Part shown: piece by piece, positions 1 through 12,200 of the stretch
Layout: each line of letters opens with the position of its first letter
Numbering within the stretch: the stretch's first letter is position 1
From: Cocos nucifera
Lineage: Eukaryota; Streptophyta; Magnoliopsida; Arecales; Arecaceae
Direction of reading: 5' to 3'
Length of the DNA stretch: 64,000 nucleotides
NCBI GenBank assembly: GCA_006176705.1
Contig: QRFJ01000006.1
Coordinates: forward strand, 7,177,115-7,241,114
Notes under the pieces: generated by a model
What the model was told of the DNA's origin: nothing
The model's database searches: none
The model's input: only the letters and a program-made list of their open reading frames with translations
Program-made: the position numbers and the translations under genes

Positions 1-1
1 A

Positions 2-190
2 ATAAGCACCGCCATCGCCGTCAAGAAGAACTTTCCCAAGATCTACATTTGGAAGTCGAACGATGAGGCTGAAGACATCACTTGCGACATCATCGACACC
101 CTCAAAGCGTCGATGCATAGAAAAGAGACTTCCTTTGACTTGGAGGGTGAGGGCATCGGAGCCAGGCAGAGGTGCCGGAGCATAAATTAA
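2..190 (+). CDS. 3' end of an unrecognised protein-coding exon (partial)
   Basis: The frame starting at base 2 is open from the window edge to a TAA at 188-190 and encodes about 62 residues. It is clearly more GC-rich than the AT-rich sequence that follows, as expected for a coding exon end. The peptide is charged, with a Lys-rich start, an acidic middle and an Arg/Cys-rich tail. I do not recognise the family. It could be the last exon of a gene to the left or a gene fragment; the upstream part is outside the window. Confidence 0.35.
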   Translation: MSTAIAVKKNFPKIYIWKSNDEAEDITCDIIDTLKASMHRKETSFDLEGEGIGARQRCRSIN

Positions 191-1170
191 ATTAAATTAT
201 CTCACAAGACTCCATTTTTCACTACTCAGCCTATTCTTCCACTTTTAAGTTTTAACATTCGGTCAGCTTTTCAGTATGAGCAGTTGCATGTCTTCTTGTA
301 CATCTTATATTTCAACATCAGATACTTTATATGGCTATCTTATCTTCAACTGTTGCTACTGAATCAAGAGTCTCATGGAATTCACATTGCATCTTCAATC
401 AGTAACTATTATAGTAAGACACCAAACAAAATAGAAATCGAAGAAAACAAAGATCAATGTAAACTTAAAATTTACATGGAAAACCCTCTAAATCAAAGAA
501 AAAAAATTATGAATGGAGATTATTGAAGATTTTTTACTATCTTTAATATTGAAGATTATAAAGTACAAAACAAAAAATTTTAAAAAAATACTCACACCTC
601 AAAAGACAATATATCTCATAAAAAAATAGAAAAGTTCTAGTTAACTCTATAGCCTATGCTAATCTAAATGCAAGACCTCTATAGTAATGTATTATGTTGT
701 TACTCTTATGTTCTTATGCTAAGGATATCCTTCATTGCTACTATAGTTTCATCACCAGGTGCCATATGGGTTTTGGCGTCATTGGGAGTCATGTGTATCA
801 TCCTTCAATGCTGCAACCTCACAGCAGATATCATATGGGCCTTGCACTTCCTATATATCACTTTTGTTAGCTATTTACATATTAATTTTGTTAGGTCCTG
901 TGTGTTTTGTATAATTTGTATATAGTCATTTGAGTTTTCTTTATGCTGGTACTGTAGATACTTTCCTTCTCTTTAATTTAAGCTTTTAGCTCCTTTCTTC
1001 ACCGAAAAAGAAAAAAAAAAAAAAAAAAAAAAAAGGAGGGCTGACTTGGCGTGAAAGACCTTAGTGACTTCAACCATGCTCTCTTCGGAGATAAGGGCTA
1101 TTAGAAAAATCAAATTCATGTAGCCTATCATGGGAAAGTAAAATTATCGGCAAGTTGGAGGCCCACGAGG
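191..1170. other. AT-rich non-coding stretch with poly(A) run
   Basis: No frame with protein-like composition is visible. A run of about 28 adenines broken by one G lies at 1005-1034 and could be the tail of an old retroposed sequence; no target-site duplication was found. Confidence 0.5.
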
Positions 1171-1900
1171 AGATGTTCTACTCATCCAAAAAAAGGAAAA
1201 AAAAGAGGAGATGTTCTAGCTTGTGGCACGACATTGTTGGCACTCTCCCAGCTTTCTGGAATCGAACTCAATACTTGTTTGGAAATGGTCCAAGAACACT
1301 TTCTTGGAAGGACATCTGAATTAGTGATACCCCCCTGCAATGTTTATTTCCTTCGCTGGAAGTACAACAAAGAATGGGACTGTCATTGGAATCCTCAATT
1401 CAAGATCGAGAAGATGGAAGATCGGACTGCCCTCTGGTGGCATCCAAACTTAATTCAACTATCTGAATGCACTGTTAAACTTGGTAAATTTGAACTAGCA
1501 AGACGATCAACTACTTTGGAAGGCGGACGATAAGAAGGCCTTCACTACTGCATCCTTCTACCTCTTTCTGCACACAAGGGGCAATTCACCGCTTCACTGA
1601 GGAGTTCTTCGAGCACTCTAAAGAAAATATGCTTTCTTTGATTATGCTGGAGAAAATGGTTAAATCCTCGAGATGTAATTGGGAAGAAACTAAGGAATCG
1701 TTGTTGGGTGGCTGAATCTTTTGTCCACAATCATCAGAAATTTAATAGTCAAACGCCTATTCTCTGACTGCACCCTCTTCTCTTCCATTTGGAAAGCACT
1801 CTGCTCTGCGTTAAGTGTTCTTCATCAGATCACCAACTCTGAACTTCTCTGCATTAAACCATTCTCCCCAAACACCATATCCGCCGGTCGTCCACGATGC
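1171..1900 (+). pseudogene. Degenerate LINE (non-LTR retrotransposon) ORF2 C-terminal remnant
   Basis: One frame around 1215-1380 reads FGNGPRTLSWKDI, a stop, then ISDTPLQCLFPSL. This matches the conserved 'GNG...FWKDVWIGDTPL..LFP' block of the zinc-binding C-terminal region of plant LINE reverse transcriptases. The stop replaces the expected Trp (TGG to TGA). Downstream to about 1900 similar fragments continue in shifting frames. No intact reverse transcriptase domain is present. The open frame at 1234-1533 is an out-of-frame shadow of this remnant. Confidence 0.45.
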
Positions 1901-2321
1901 ATCCAGTTTCATGCTTCCCATTCCTTCATTAAAGTCGGAAAATGATGGAGCATCAACGGATGCGATGCATTCCACTCGGGGAGTGCCAGAACTACGTTGG
2001 AAACATCGATCATTCGCTCCCCCGTCCGGCATCATCATCGGCACGCCCGAGGGACTGCACGATTATTAAAAAAAATAAAATAAAATAAAAAAGCAGCTAC
2101 AATCCATTACCAACAGCCGCGAAGCAACTCGGATCATCGGGAATCGAATCAGAGAATAGACCGAACAATGGATTTGAATTATACCCTGCGTTAGCCACGT
2201 TGCAGTCCTTCTGGTGCGCAGCATAACTTCGCTTCCTACTTTATAATAACGACAGCATTCGAGTCAATTGGAACAAGCTTTAGGTAATGGAGAGAGTAGA
2301 AATCGGCGGAGCTATGCTTAC

Positions 2322-2952
2322 CAGCTGGATTCTTTGCCGCATCAACCTGCCGAAGCTGCACTGGTTGAAGTGCACCTTCATGTCGGACTCGATGGCGTAC
2401 ATCTTGCTGCATTTCTGGCACTTTCACTTCCATTTGCAGTGCTTGCGGAGGTAGTGTTTTTTGATGCCGGTGATGTCGCCGAGGGCTCGGCTTGGGATAA
2501 ATGTAGACGCGCTTTCTGTTCTTGTGAATATCGTTCTTCTTAAGGCTCACCTCCAGATTGTGTGAAGCTGAAAATTTTGATCTCTTTCGAACCCTCTATT
2601 GCGCATTTCACAGACGTAAATACCTATCGCTAGTAGCCTCTCTGGTGTCAAAGCCACCACCTCTGCCATTGGATCTTTTGCCATCGGCAGCATTGTTGTT
2701 CAAGTGGATTAAATTAACAAAAAAAATGAAAAAAAAAGTGAGTAATAAGAATGGAAATATATAATGGTGCAGAGAATATATATGAAAACGGAGAGAAATA
2801 CGTGGCTTGCCCGGTCCATTTCTCTTTCGCTTAGGTTTGGAAATTTGCTGCTGGGGAGTCAGCTCGCGGTTTGTTTCCCCGAGGAGACTTTGGGCGGAGA
2901 ATGGAACGGCAGGAGCGTCTGCAGACATTATTTGTGCTAGCTCTGAAGCCAT
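2322..2952 (-). pseudogene. INDETERMINATE DOMAIN (IDD)-type C2H2 zinc-finger pseudogene, copy 1
   Basis: IDD proteins are plant nuclear transcription factors with four adjacent C2H2/C2HC fingers after a basic nuclear-localisation motif. Exon 1 (about 2800-2952) starts with MASELAQIM and ends in a basic KPKRKRNGPGKP stretch, where the family has its KKKRNLPG motif. Exon 2 (about 2322-2674) carries PMAEVVALTPERLLAI, RGFERDQN, ALGDITGIKKHYLRKH and KCSKMYAIESD, all diagnostic of the ID domain, and ends at a CAGCTG/GTAAGC donor. It is dead: the segment between fingers 1 and 2 is deleted and frameshifted, one finger-1 cysteine is Arg, and a Trp before finger 3 is TGA. The intron is retained, so this is a decayed gene or DNA-level duplicate and not a processed copy. 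No third exon is visible downstream. Confidence 0.8.
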
Positions 2953-5900
2953 AGAAATGGTTACAAAGTTATCCTTATTCAGTTTTGCTCGCTATTTCTA
3001 TATGGAAATTAACACAGAAGCAAGCAAATGATCGAGCAATCAACAGTTGATGGATATTTTTTTGAATTCTTCAATCAAACCAAACTGAAAGTGCAGAAGA
3101 TCTACAAATCAACAAGCTCAAAGCCTACCTTCTTTCAAAACCAAAAAAAAAAAAAGGGAAGCTAAGCCATCGTGTAGTGGGTTAGAAGCAGAATTTTGAG
3201 TAAATCATACTTTGCATCAAAATTATTAGGCCTTTTCCCTAGTGGCTCAAGTTGTGGATCGAGTTTAGATTGCCAGTTAACAAAGTATCAATGGTTAGAT
3301 TTGCTAGTGGTCATAAGCACAAATCTCTCCAATTCAACTGTTTATTTAATTATTCCCTGTTTATCTATTTTCAAGCTTAAGCTATAAGATTTTCCATCAT
3401 TTTCTGTAACTCTAAGTGATGACATCCTAAGGTTGTGAAATTACTCAGAAAATAGATACTCCATGTATGATGATCTCATATTTTATTTTTGATGTGGATA
3501 GCGTTCTCATAATGAAATATATATACATTTAGAAGAATAAAGATAAAGATGAAAAATAATGCATATCTCATTTTACGTGATTCACACTGATGAATGTGTC
3601 TTCCATCCAAACATCATGAATATGTACATTGTCTAAACCCTAAGAATTTCTGCTGTATAAAAGATATATTTAGAGCCTTTTATAACGGTTTCTTCAAAAA
3701 AAATCAAGATATGCATTACATCTACTAAGAATAATGGCATGGTGAATATATTAAAACTTGTATCTTTCTTCACTTTCCTTTTTTCACCCCATCTCTTTTT
3801 TGTTTTGGCATGATTCACCTCACCTCTATATCTCAATCTTTCACTCTCTCTAGTACCTCCATCTACTTATGAGTGAGGCCTCACTATACTTTTAAAAATA
3901 AATAAATAAAAGCATTATTGAAATATTATGTGATTGCTATTACGAAGGAAAAATAAAGATTGGTTAAACCTTACACAACCTTAATCAACTCTTGCTTAAT
4001 ATCAAATACCAAAAGAGTATGATTTGATGTAATTAATAGATAGGCAATGGAGCATACAAAAGGAGCTTTTATTTTATGCTCTTAAATTAAGTTTTCTTCA
4101 TGAAATATAATACTCGACAAAATGAACAATAAAACCTATAGAATTGAACCAGGACTTGTGGAAGCTCTAGATGGTGGCATATCCCTACTATATTCCTCTA
4201 GGGGGAGGTGAACTTATGAGAGAACATGACTCTAGGAAGTAAAAAGTTGCTAACAACTATGGAGTATAAGTGGAAGACTCTTTTATGAAATTGACATAAA
4301 AAGAAATGATTAAAATATTTTCATAGCTAGAGTGGGATGGACAAGGCATGTTAAGGGATGAGAAATGAAACTAAAATTAGTTTGAAAATCTAATATAATA
4401 ATAGACATATTTAGGATGTACGTAGTTGCAAGTCATATACTTTTATTAAAGAAAACAAAGACTATGGTACATAAGTTCTAAGTATTAAGAATCAAATATG
4501 AAAATATCTTTATCATCAGAATACCCACTTGTAGTTAGTGTAAGTGAAGTCATATTTGAATACAGTACAAAAATCATGATGGCTTGTGATCTTTATATTT
4601 TTTGAAATTAAAGTTGTGATTTTGATTACTAGGTAAATGAAGTAAATGAACTTCACAAATGTTTCAAATACTATAATTAGAAATTTCTACCCGAGTAATT
4701 CATATGATCATTTAAGGTTGCTTCTGCCACCTGATATCAAGGAATTAGGGTAATTCATATGAATTGATATGACACATGGGATGACTTAAATATGGAGATG
4801 GCAAAGCTAGCATTAGTGTGCCTAAAGAACTTTCCATGTGATCAGCACCCTAAAACATTTTCCTTTCTACTTTGGATAGAAATCTTAAAATTTATGATTT
4901 TGCCTCTGTTATTTTACAATATTCTATTTTTGAAATTTCTCATTTTAATAATCACGAGACTTACTTACTTAAGAAATAAAATATTACAAATAATAAACAT
5001 TTTAAAATTTAGAATAAGATCATGATTTTCAATTTAAGATATCCAAATGTAGCACCTAAGATTACTATACTAATACAATTTCACATGTGCACTTCTTAAG
5101 ACAATTTTAAATTGCGTATTCTTTTTTCCAATCAGTAATGTCTCATGCCTTAGTTGAGGTGGATGGATTCTACTACCAACTAAAAAAGTTGAATAACTCA
5201 TCCATGCAACTTGAAGTTAGTAAGTAAGACTACAAAAGATCCAAATATTTATAGTAGTGTGCCCTGTACGCTTGTTGAGAATTTTTTTGCCTAAAATTCT
5301 ACAATAACTCTTAATATGCCCACATTTGGAAAACACAAAACTTGCAAGCATCCCATTTTATAGGAATTAACTAAACTAATACAACTTAATTGTTATCAAA
5401 GTTCTATATGTCTTTCTTAAGCACAACCTGCAAATACTTGGTCAATGACTAATATACTCTGTAACTAAGGAAAGATATTGGATAAATGTAATAAAATAGG
5501 TATACTATCATATGTTTTATTACATGTACAACATACGTATGCATGATTGAGTCACATATATAGCTTGCAAATCCATAGTTAAGAAAAGAAGATGAAGAGC
5601 TATATCTTCTCCCTCATTAGAATAAGTAATCTAATTACTAATTCTATTGATTTTGAATACAAAAAATAAACTAAAGAGATAAATAAAATATTAAATAAGA
5701 GTAGAAAAATTACAAATATGATATCCAAATCCATCTTTTCTAGGTGGGTATGAAACAAAAGGCTGCAGAATATTGATTTAAAATATAACCTTTTCTAAAA
5801 TGTTTCAATGTTAACCCTAGAAAAGTAAATGTGATGTTTAAAAAAATATAGCAAGTAGTATAAATCTGTTACTTAAGAGAATGAGCATGCACAACAAGAG

Positions 5901-6254
5901 GAGACTTACCAGATATATAAAAGATGACTATAACATATTCATGTTTTTCTTTATTTGGAACATTGTATCATCATATCAGAATTAGAAGGAGAGCTAGCAA
6001 TCTCACAACGAGAAGTCAAAGAGCGAGTTTACTTGTTTGACAAAAGATAAAACAAACAAAAGGTATACTTGCTTTTTTTAATATATGACTAGTAGGAAGT
6101 CGGAGTATGCTTATATGGAATGATTTTAGATGAACAGATCACTATTTTCTATAACATATTGGATATAGTTAATATGATGAGATATGAAACAAGAAAGAGT
6201 TTTTGCATATAAAATCTATTGAGTGAAATCATAGTAATACACCACAAAAAAGAA

Positions 6255-6480
6255 GAGAAAAATTATAGCGATGAGCTATTGATTCTACAAATCAAAGCTA
6301 AAAAACAAATAATTCTTTCTGATCATTAATTCAATTTATGCATCAAATCTATACAATCATCCAAAAAAAAAAAAAAAAAAATCCTAGCAATAAGCTTTCA
6401 ATTATGCAAATCAAAATTGAAAAAAATGATAAATCTTTATGATCATTAATTCAGTTTGTGTAATAAATTTGTGCAATTGG
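6255..6480. repeat. Diverged tandem duplication (about 115 bp, two copies)
   Basis: 6255-6362 and 6380-6480 share the order 'caatRagcTwtYaattMtRcaaatcaaa... gatcattaattca', separated by a poly(A) run at 6361-6380. Many substitutions indicate an old event. Confidence 0.55.
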
Positions 6481-6639
6481 ACCTATTTCATGCTGTATCT
6501 CCCTATTTGGAAAAACTTCATACTGCTAAGATCATTTATTCTAAGCATGATCAATCAAATCCTCTGTAAATCTCAACAATATTTTCAATACAATATATCA
6601 ATCACTAAGTTTTCATACAACAAAAAAAAATAAGTAATC

Positions 6640-6935
6640 TGATCAAAAATCAATATGAGAGGAATATATATTACTAAAATTTCTCGCTTTTCACTTCCTT
6701 TCAGGTTAGGGCTTCCTTTCAACTCTCGTGGTGCTATGGTTGTATATATTTGCATATTTTCAATAAAAACTGAGCTTTTACATAACAAAAAAAATATTAA
6801 AAAAAAGATTTAATCAAGAATCAAGAAGAATATTACCAAACTCTCTCACTTTTTGCTTTCTTCCAGGCTAAGGCTTCGTTATCGAGTTTTGTTGTGCTCT
6901 GCAACTGTATATATTTGCATATTTGGGGGAAAACA
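6640..6935. repeat. Diverged tandem duplication of a leader-like block (about 155 bp, two copies)
   Basis: 6640-6780 and 6795-6935 align along their length, both ending in 'gtatatatttgcatattt'. Read on the minus strand each copy looks like a small promoter plus leader: a TATA-like stretch followed by GCCCTAAC or GCCTTAGC and pyrimidine/purine-rich leader sequence. No coding region is attached. Confidence 0.5.
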
Positions 6936-7244
6936 AGATATTTATATGGAGATGCGGTGGATGGATGGGATATTATTTATGAAAATGAAAGATGCCCTAA
7001 ATCTATTTCTCTGTATGTAATTGATAATCTTCCATTTTGAATGCTGGTTCCTCATCATCTATCACCAAATAATTGGATAGCCTAGTCTTATACCATATTA
7101 CAATTGATACAGATATAGAAAGAAGGCATCCTTCCTAAACATGTTTTAAAATATGGTAAATAGTGGATCTACTCTCTGCACAAGGATTTCTTATTCAAAG
7201 TTATATATATCCCAAATTCAAATAGAATTGAAAAACCTAAACTA

Positions 7245-7297
7245 TTTATGCTATGAAAATTAATTAAAGTTAGAAAGTTACCTTCCTTACACAACTT
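7245..7297. repeat. 53-bp direct repeat, left copy, bounding the second IDD fragment
   Basis: Identical to 25770-25822 except for two transitions. Together the two copies flank the IDD copy-2 insert plus the copia element that later split it. Confidence 0.85.
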
Positions 7298-7442
7298 TCA
7301 CACTTGAACCTGCCGAAGCTGCACTGGTTGAAGTGCACCTTCATGTCGGACTCGATGGCATACAACTCGTAGTGCTTGCGAAGGTAGTGCTTTTTGATGC
7401 TGGTGATGTCATCGAGGGCACAGCTCAGGTCATGGTATACAC
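7298..7442 (-). pseudogene. IDD-type zinc-finger pseudogene, copy 2, downstream half
   Basis: On the minus strand this reads HDLSCALDDITSIKKHYL, then YAIESDMKVHFNQC with CSFGR, matching fingers 2-3 of IDD proteins and copy 1 at 2322-2674. The segment carrying WKCQKCSK is deleted here. The reading frame continues from the other half at 25563-25769 (which ends ...VYVCPESSYVY), so the two pieces were one sequence before the copia element inserted between them. Confidence 0.8.
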
Positions 7443-9782
7443 TGAAGAAAAAATCTTATTTTTCGGATCAGATTCATTCAGATCTAATTTGATCAAGAGG
7501 AATATTTCAAAAAATTTTCTCTTAGATCCAAATCAGATCTAAGAGTCTTCAGATCTGATTTTTTTCGATCTGATAAAATAAAATAAAAATAAAAATAAAT
7601 TAAATCTAATTTAATTATATCTTTATTATGGGTAATTCTATTACCCTGTGATGATCCCGATGTTTGCCTGAAGTTCTGGATGTAGCCACACAAGCGTCTG
7701 ACCTCTACCGATATCCACTCAGGCAGGATCTGGAGATCTTCTTCTTCTCAATCTGTGCTCCAAAAATTAGATCTAGATCTGATCTTGAAGATCTTCAAAA
7801 TATCTTTTGAAGATCAGTTATTGTCTCTTGCAGCAGTGCTTCCTTCTTCCTTTTCTATCGCCTTTCTCTTGCTTGGATCATACCAAACTCGAGCCCAAAG
7901 CCTCTTGGGAGTGGAGAGGAGAGAGAGGATCAGAGGATGGTATAGAGGAGGGAGAGGGACTATGTGGCATGGACAAAGGATAGAAACTTCAAATCCTAAG
8001 TACAGATAGGATTTATATAGATCCTGCTGCACTATGCAGTGCCACATCATCCCAACCAATCATGGCTCTTTGTGCAATCAGATCTAAATCTGATTGGTGG
8101 GATGACATCATCTGATCTAATCAGATTAGAGTCTCTCACAAACCTCCTTAGGTGGTGCCAAGATTGATCAAAGAAGACTCTTTGGTGCACCTAAGTAGAA
8201 AGCATGAAGCAATCTGGAGTTCCATCTATATGGGACTCTAGGCATCATCCTCATTGAGCGCACGCCTCCCTAGGCATGCGCCCCCTCTCTTTCTTCTTTT
8301 TAGCAAGGGGACAAAGTCCCATCTTCTCTCCTATGGGTTCATGACACATGGGCAGATGTCTAAGTATCAAAGATTAATATTTGACCAAAGTCCAAAGATA
8401 AGATTTAGCAGGTGATGAAAAATAACAGGTATTGTCTCAAATTTATCTCATAAATTAAGATGATCCTTTTCTGATCGGATAAGCTTCAGTCAGATCAAGT
8501 AAAGATTTCTAAGTAAGTCCAAATACATTTGGCTCAGTCAAGATAACTTTTAATGATTGTTAAAAGAGAATATCAGGCTCAATCATATGCTAGCATAATT
8601 TTTTTGAACTTAATTGAATCTTATTCAAATCAATTGAACTGGATTAGTCCAATTGATGATATCCAGATCTAAATCCTTATTTGTGTGATCTAGTTAGATT
8701 CAGTTCTGTATGGTTATAGGATATGTCATGATCTCTATCATCGACATCATCGAAATATCTTCCGATGGATCAGAATTTTTCTGATTTAGACAACTAGCAT
8801 CGAAATATCTTCCGATGGATCAGAATTTTTCTGATTTAGACAACTAGTATGATCGATCATCCAAATCATTCTAATTGCTCCCAAAATCCATCAATGATAC
8901 CTAGCAGCATATGGTGGCAACCCATCAGAACTGAAAATAAACCTCTCGGTGCAATTATCTATGTGATTAAGTTTCTCTATCTTGAACCCCGATCGAATTA
9001 GGGTTAAGGTGATCTCGTCAAACCCTAATTTTTGTCATATGAATTAATCATTTGATTCAAGTCTGATGTAAAAATTCTAATAGAAACTCTTTCTATTATT
9101 TCACTCTACCATGGCCATGGGCTTATGAACTTAATTCTCATGATCATCATAAGGCTGCTCCTCATCTACCGAGGTAGATAGATCTCCTATTGATGCAATC
9201 CAATTCCTACAATGAATATGCTATAGCCAACATACACCTCAGGAATTCTGAATGGCTAGGAGATCGAGTTATGGTGTAGTCAAACTATAACACCCTCAAG
9301 GTAAAACGTCGATGCACCTTAGGTCAAAGAACCAGACACATCACTGCAGTTTCGAGTCAGTCATTGACGAGAAGGATAGACTTCCTCATGACTGCTCGAG
9401 GTGGTCACGCTCAGTGCCCTCGTTCTCTAATGAGTACCTATACTCTCACTTCGGTGTCTCTACACCTGTAGACTCAAGACTCATCTATCCTAAAGAAGCG
9501 ATCGTACACCAATCTTTCAGATTAATCATCATTCTCATTATGATCCTCTGGTCAGAAGTATTTTATAAGTCAATAATGAAAATTCATGTCTTAAATTTTT
9601 AACTCTTGAAAATATGAACTATCATTACCATTAACTCAAGGGGTGTATCACAGACGCTTTCAAATACACACTGTGATAGAAAATAATTTATTTTATTATT
9701 TATAATCAAATTATAATTTTGCTCTTAGATGTGTATTACAAGTATCAGTCAATTCTGGCTTCTAAGGCACACATATCTAACA
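7443..9782 (-). repeat. 3' LTR of the copia element
   Basis: 2340 bp, aligning along its length with 23269-25562. On the minus strand it begins TGTTAGATATG directly after RNase H and an AAGTGAAAGTT stretch that could be the polypurine tract. It carries an internal 50-bp tandem duplication that the other LTR lacks, which accounts for the length difference. Open frames inside it are not genes. Confidence 0.85.
8748..8847. repeat. 50-bp perfect tandem duplication within the 3' LTR
   Basis: 8748-8797 and 8798-8847 are identical; the corresponding place in the right LTR (near 24575-24630) has one copy. It arose after insertion of the element. Confidence 0.85.
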
Positions 9783-9796
9783 AACTTTCACTTGAC

Positions 9797-12200
9797 CTAA
9801 AGCCAAGTGGCAACAAATCTAAGTCCCATCTTCTCAAGTTGGGTTTCGATCCTCTGCTGGCCCAACGGCTTTGTGAGTGGGTCTATTGCATTATCTGTGA
9901 AGTTGACTCTTTTGACCTCGACATAATCTTTCTCAAGGTAATCGCGGATGAGGTGATATCGTCACTCGATGTGCTTAAATTTTTTGTGAGACCTCAGCTT
10001 CTTAGCAAAGGCTATTGTGCCATTGTTGTCACAGTACAGAGGAATGGCATCTGATGGCATCACTCCAATCTCTATGGTAAATTTTTTGTATCAGAATGTC
10101 TTCTTCACAGCTTCTGATGTAGCGATGTATTCTACTTTCATAGTGGAATCTATTATCACTGTCTGCTTGAAACTTTTTCAACTGACAGCACCACCATTAC
10201 ACACAAACAGACTTCCAGATGTCGACTTTCGAGTATCTATATCGGACATAAAATTCGAGTCTGTATACCCCTAGACTTGGAGTTCTTCATTATCAAAAAT
10301 CAACAACATATCCTTAATTCTTCTCAAGTACTTAAGGATACATTTCACAGAAGTCCAATATTCTTCACCTGGATTTGACTGATATCTACTCGTGACACTC
10401 ACAGCATGGGCTATATCAGGTCGTGTACATAACATGGCATACATGAGGCTCCCTATTGTAGAAGCATAAGGGATCTTGCTTATGCGTTCAATCTTCTCTG
10501 GTGTGTTGGGACACATTTTCTTGGAGAGATGAATGCCATGTCTGAAGGGTACCAATCCCCTCTTGAAGTTTTTCATGCTAAACCTCTTTAGCACTTCCTC
10601 TATGTACATCTTCTATGAAAGATCTAGCATCCTATTCGATCTATCTCTATAGACCTTAATTTCTAGAATGAAGGATGCTTCTCCTAGATCTTTTATGGAG
10701 AATTCTTTAGATAACCACATTTTAACTATGGTCAACATGAAAATATCATTCTCAATAAGGAGGATATCATCCACGTACAGTACAAGAAAGATAATAGCGC
10801 TTCCATTGATCTTTTTGAAAATACATGGTTTCTCCTCATTTTTAATGAAATTAAATAATTTGATCATATTATCAAATCGAGTATTCCAACTCCGAGATGC
10901 TTACTTAAGTCCATATATGGATCTTTGCAGCTTGCATACTTTATGATCAGCATCATTGGATATGAAACCTAGCAGTTGTTCCATATAAATATCTTCCTCA
11001 AGATATCAATTTAAGAATATCATTTTTATGTCCATTTGCCATATTTTATAATCAAAATAAACTATAATAACAAGCAATATGCGGATGGATTTTAGCATAG
11101 CTACTGGCGAAAAGGTATCCTAATAGTCAATGCCTTCATGCTGACTATAATCTTTTGCCACTAATCCAGCTTTAAATGTTTCTATATTTCTATCTGCACC
11201 AATCTTTCTCTTATAGATCCATTTACACCCAATAGATACTATATCTTATGGTGGATCTACCAAAGTTCAGACTTATTTTGAGTGCATCGAGTCAATTTCT
11301 GACTTTATTGCCTCTAACTATTTCTCAGAGTCGATATCTGATATCGTCTTATCATAGGTTTTGGGATCATCACCATGAACCCCATTATCTACGAGGAATA
11401 TTTTTTCTACTTTCTCTGAGATAGTACCTAAGTACCTCTCAGCGGAACAAAAAATTCTTTTCGATCTACGAGGTGGAGGAGGTAGTGATTGTATTGGCTC
11501 AACCTGATTTGGTTCCACAGGATCCTTAGCTTGTTGCTCTTGTGAGACTTTCTCCTCGAATTTGATTTGCTTTCTAATGTCGCTAGCTTGAATAAATTAT
11601 TTTTCAAGAAAGATGGCATGCCGACTCACAATCACATTATGATCTTCTGGAATGTAGAAATAATATCCTAATGACTCTTTAGGATATCCTATAAATCAAG
11701 CTCTAAAGGATCTAAAGTCTAACTTATCCACTTGTTATCTTTTGACATGAGCCAGACAACCTCAAATTTTGAGATGACTCATACTTGGTTTCTTACCATG
11801 TCATATCTCATATGGTATGGTAGGAACAGTTTTAGAGAAAATCCTATTCAGTAAATATATAGCAGTTAACAGACTATATCTCCAAAGAAAATCAGAAAGG
11901 TCTGTGAAGCTTATCGTAGATCGAACCATATCTAATAGGGTCCGATTCCTCCGTTCTGAAATTCTGTTGAGTTGAGATATTTGAGATGGAGTCCATTGAG
12001 AGATTATGTCATTTTGCTTGAGATAGTTCAGAAATTTTCGACTAAGGTATTCATCTTCTCAATCTGATTGAAGAATCTTAATGAATTTTTTAGTTTACTT
12101 TTCTATTTCATATCTGAATTTCTTAAACTTTTCAAAGGCTTTAGACTTGTCTCATAAGATACACATACCCATACCGAGATAAATCATTGGTAAAGATTAT
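9797..12200 (-). pseudogene. Copia pol remnant: integrase part, linker, reverse transcriptase, RNase H
   Basis: Read from 12200 downward. The integrase core is entered at TFTND-LSRYGYVYLM. A linker with ERYLGTIS and VHGDDPKTYD lies at 11318-11518. The RT has the catalytic motif LYVDDILL near 10790 and SKMxPxTP-like, YASTIGSLMYAMLCTRPDI at 10440-10560. RNase H (GYTDSNF, ATSEAVKK, LYCDNNGTIAFAKK) ends with DPLTKPL and a stop at 9797-9799. The frame is broken by stops; at least two RNase H stops are Trp codons turned TGA and one is CGA turned TGA. It is cut at 12200 in the middle of the integrase by the gypsy insertion. Confidence 0.85.

Larger units (their letters stand above)
2953..7244. other. 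AT-rich intergenic sequence
   Basis: No credible coding frames. It holds A/T runs and the diverged local duplications listed separately at 6255-6480 and 6640-6935. Confidence 0.5.

Noticed and set aside
1811..2069. Overlapping sense and antisense frames of about 80 residues
   Set aside because: Chance complementary open frames next to LINE debris; no family features.
9312..10274. Plus-strand frames of 84-111 residues
   Set aside because: Antisense to the copia LTR and RNase H, which read well on the minus strand.
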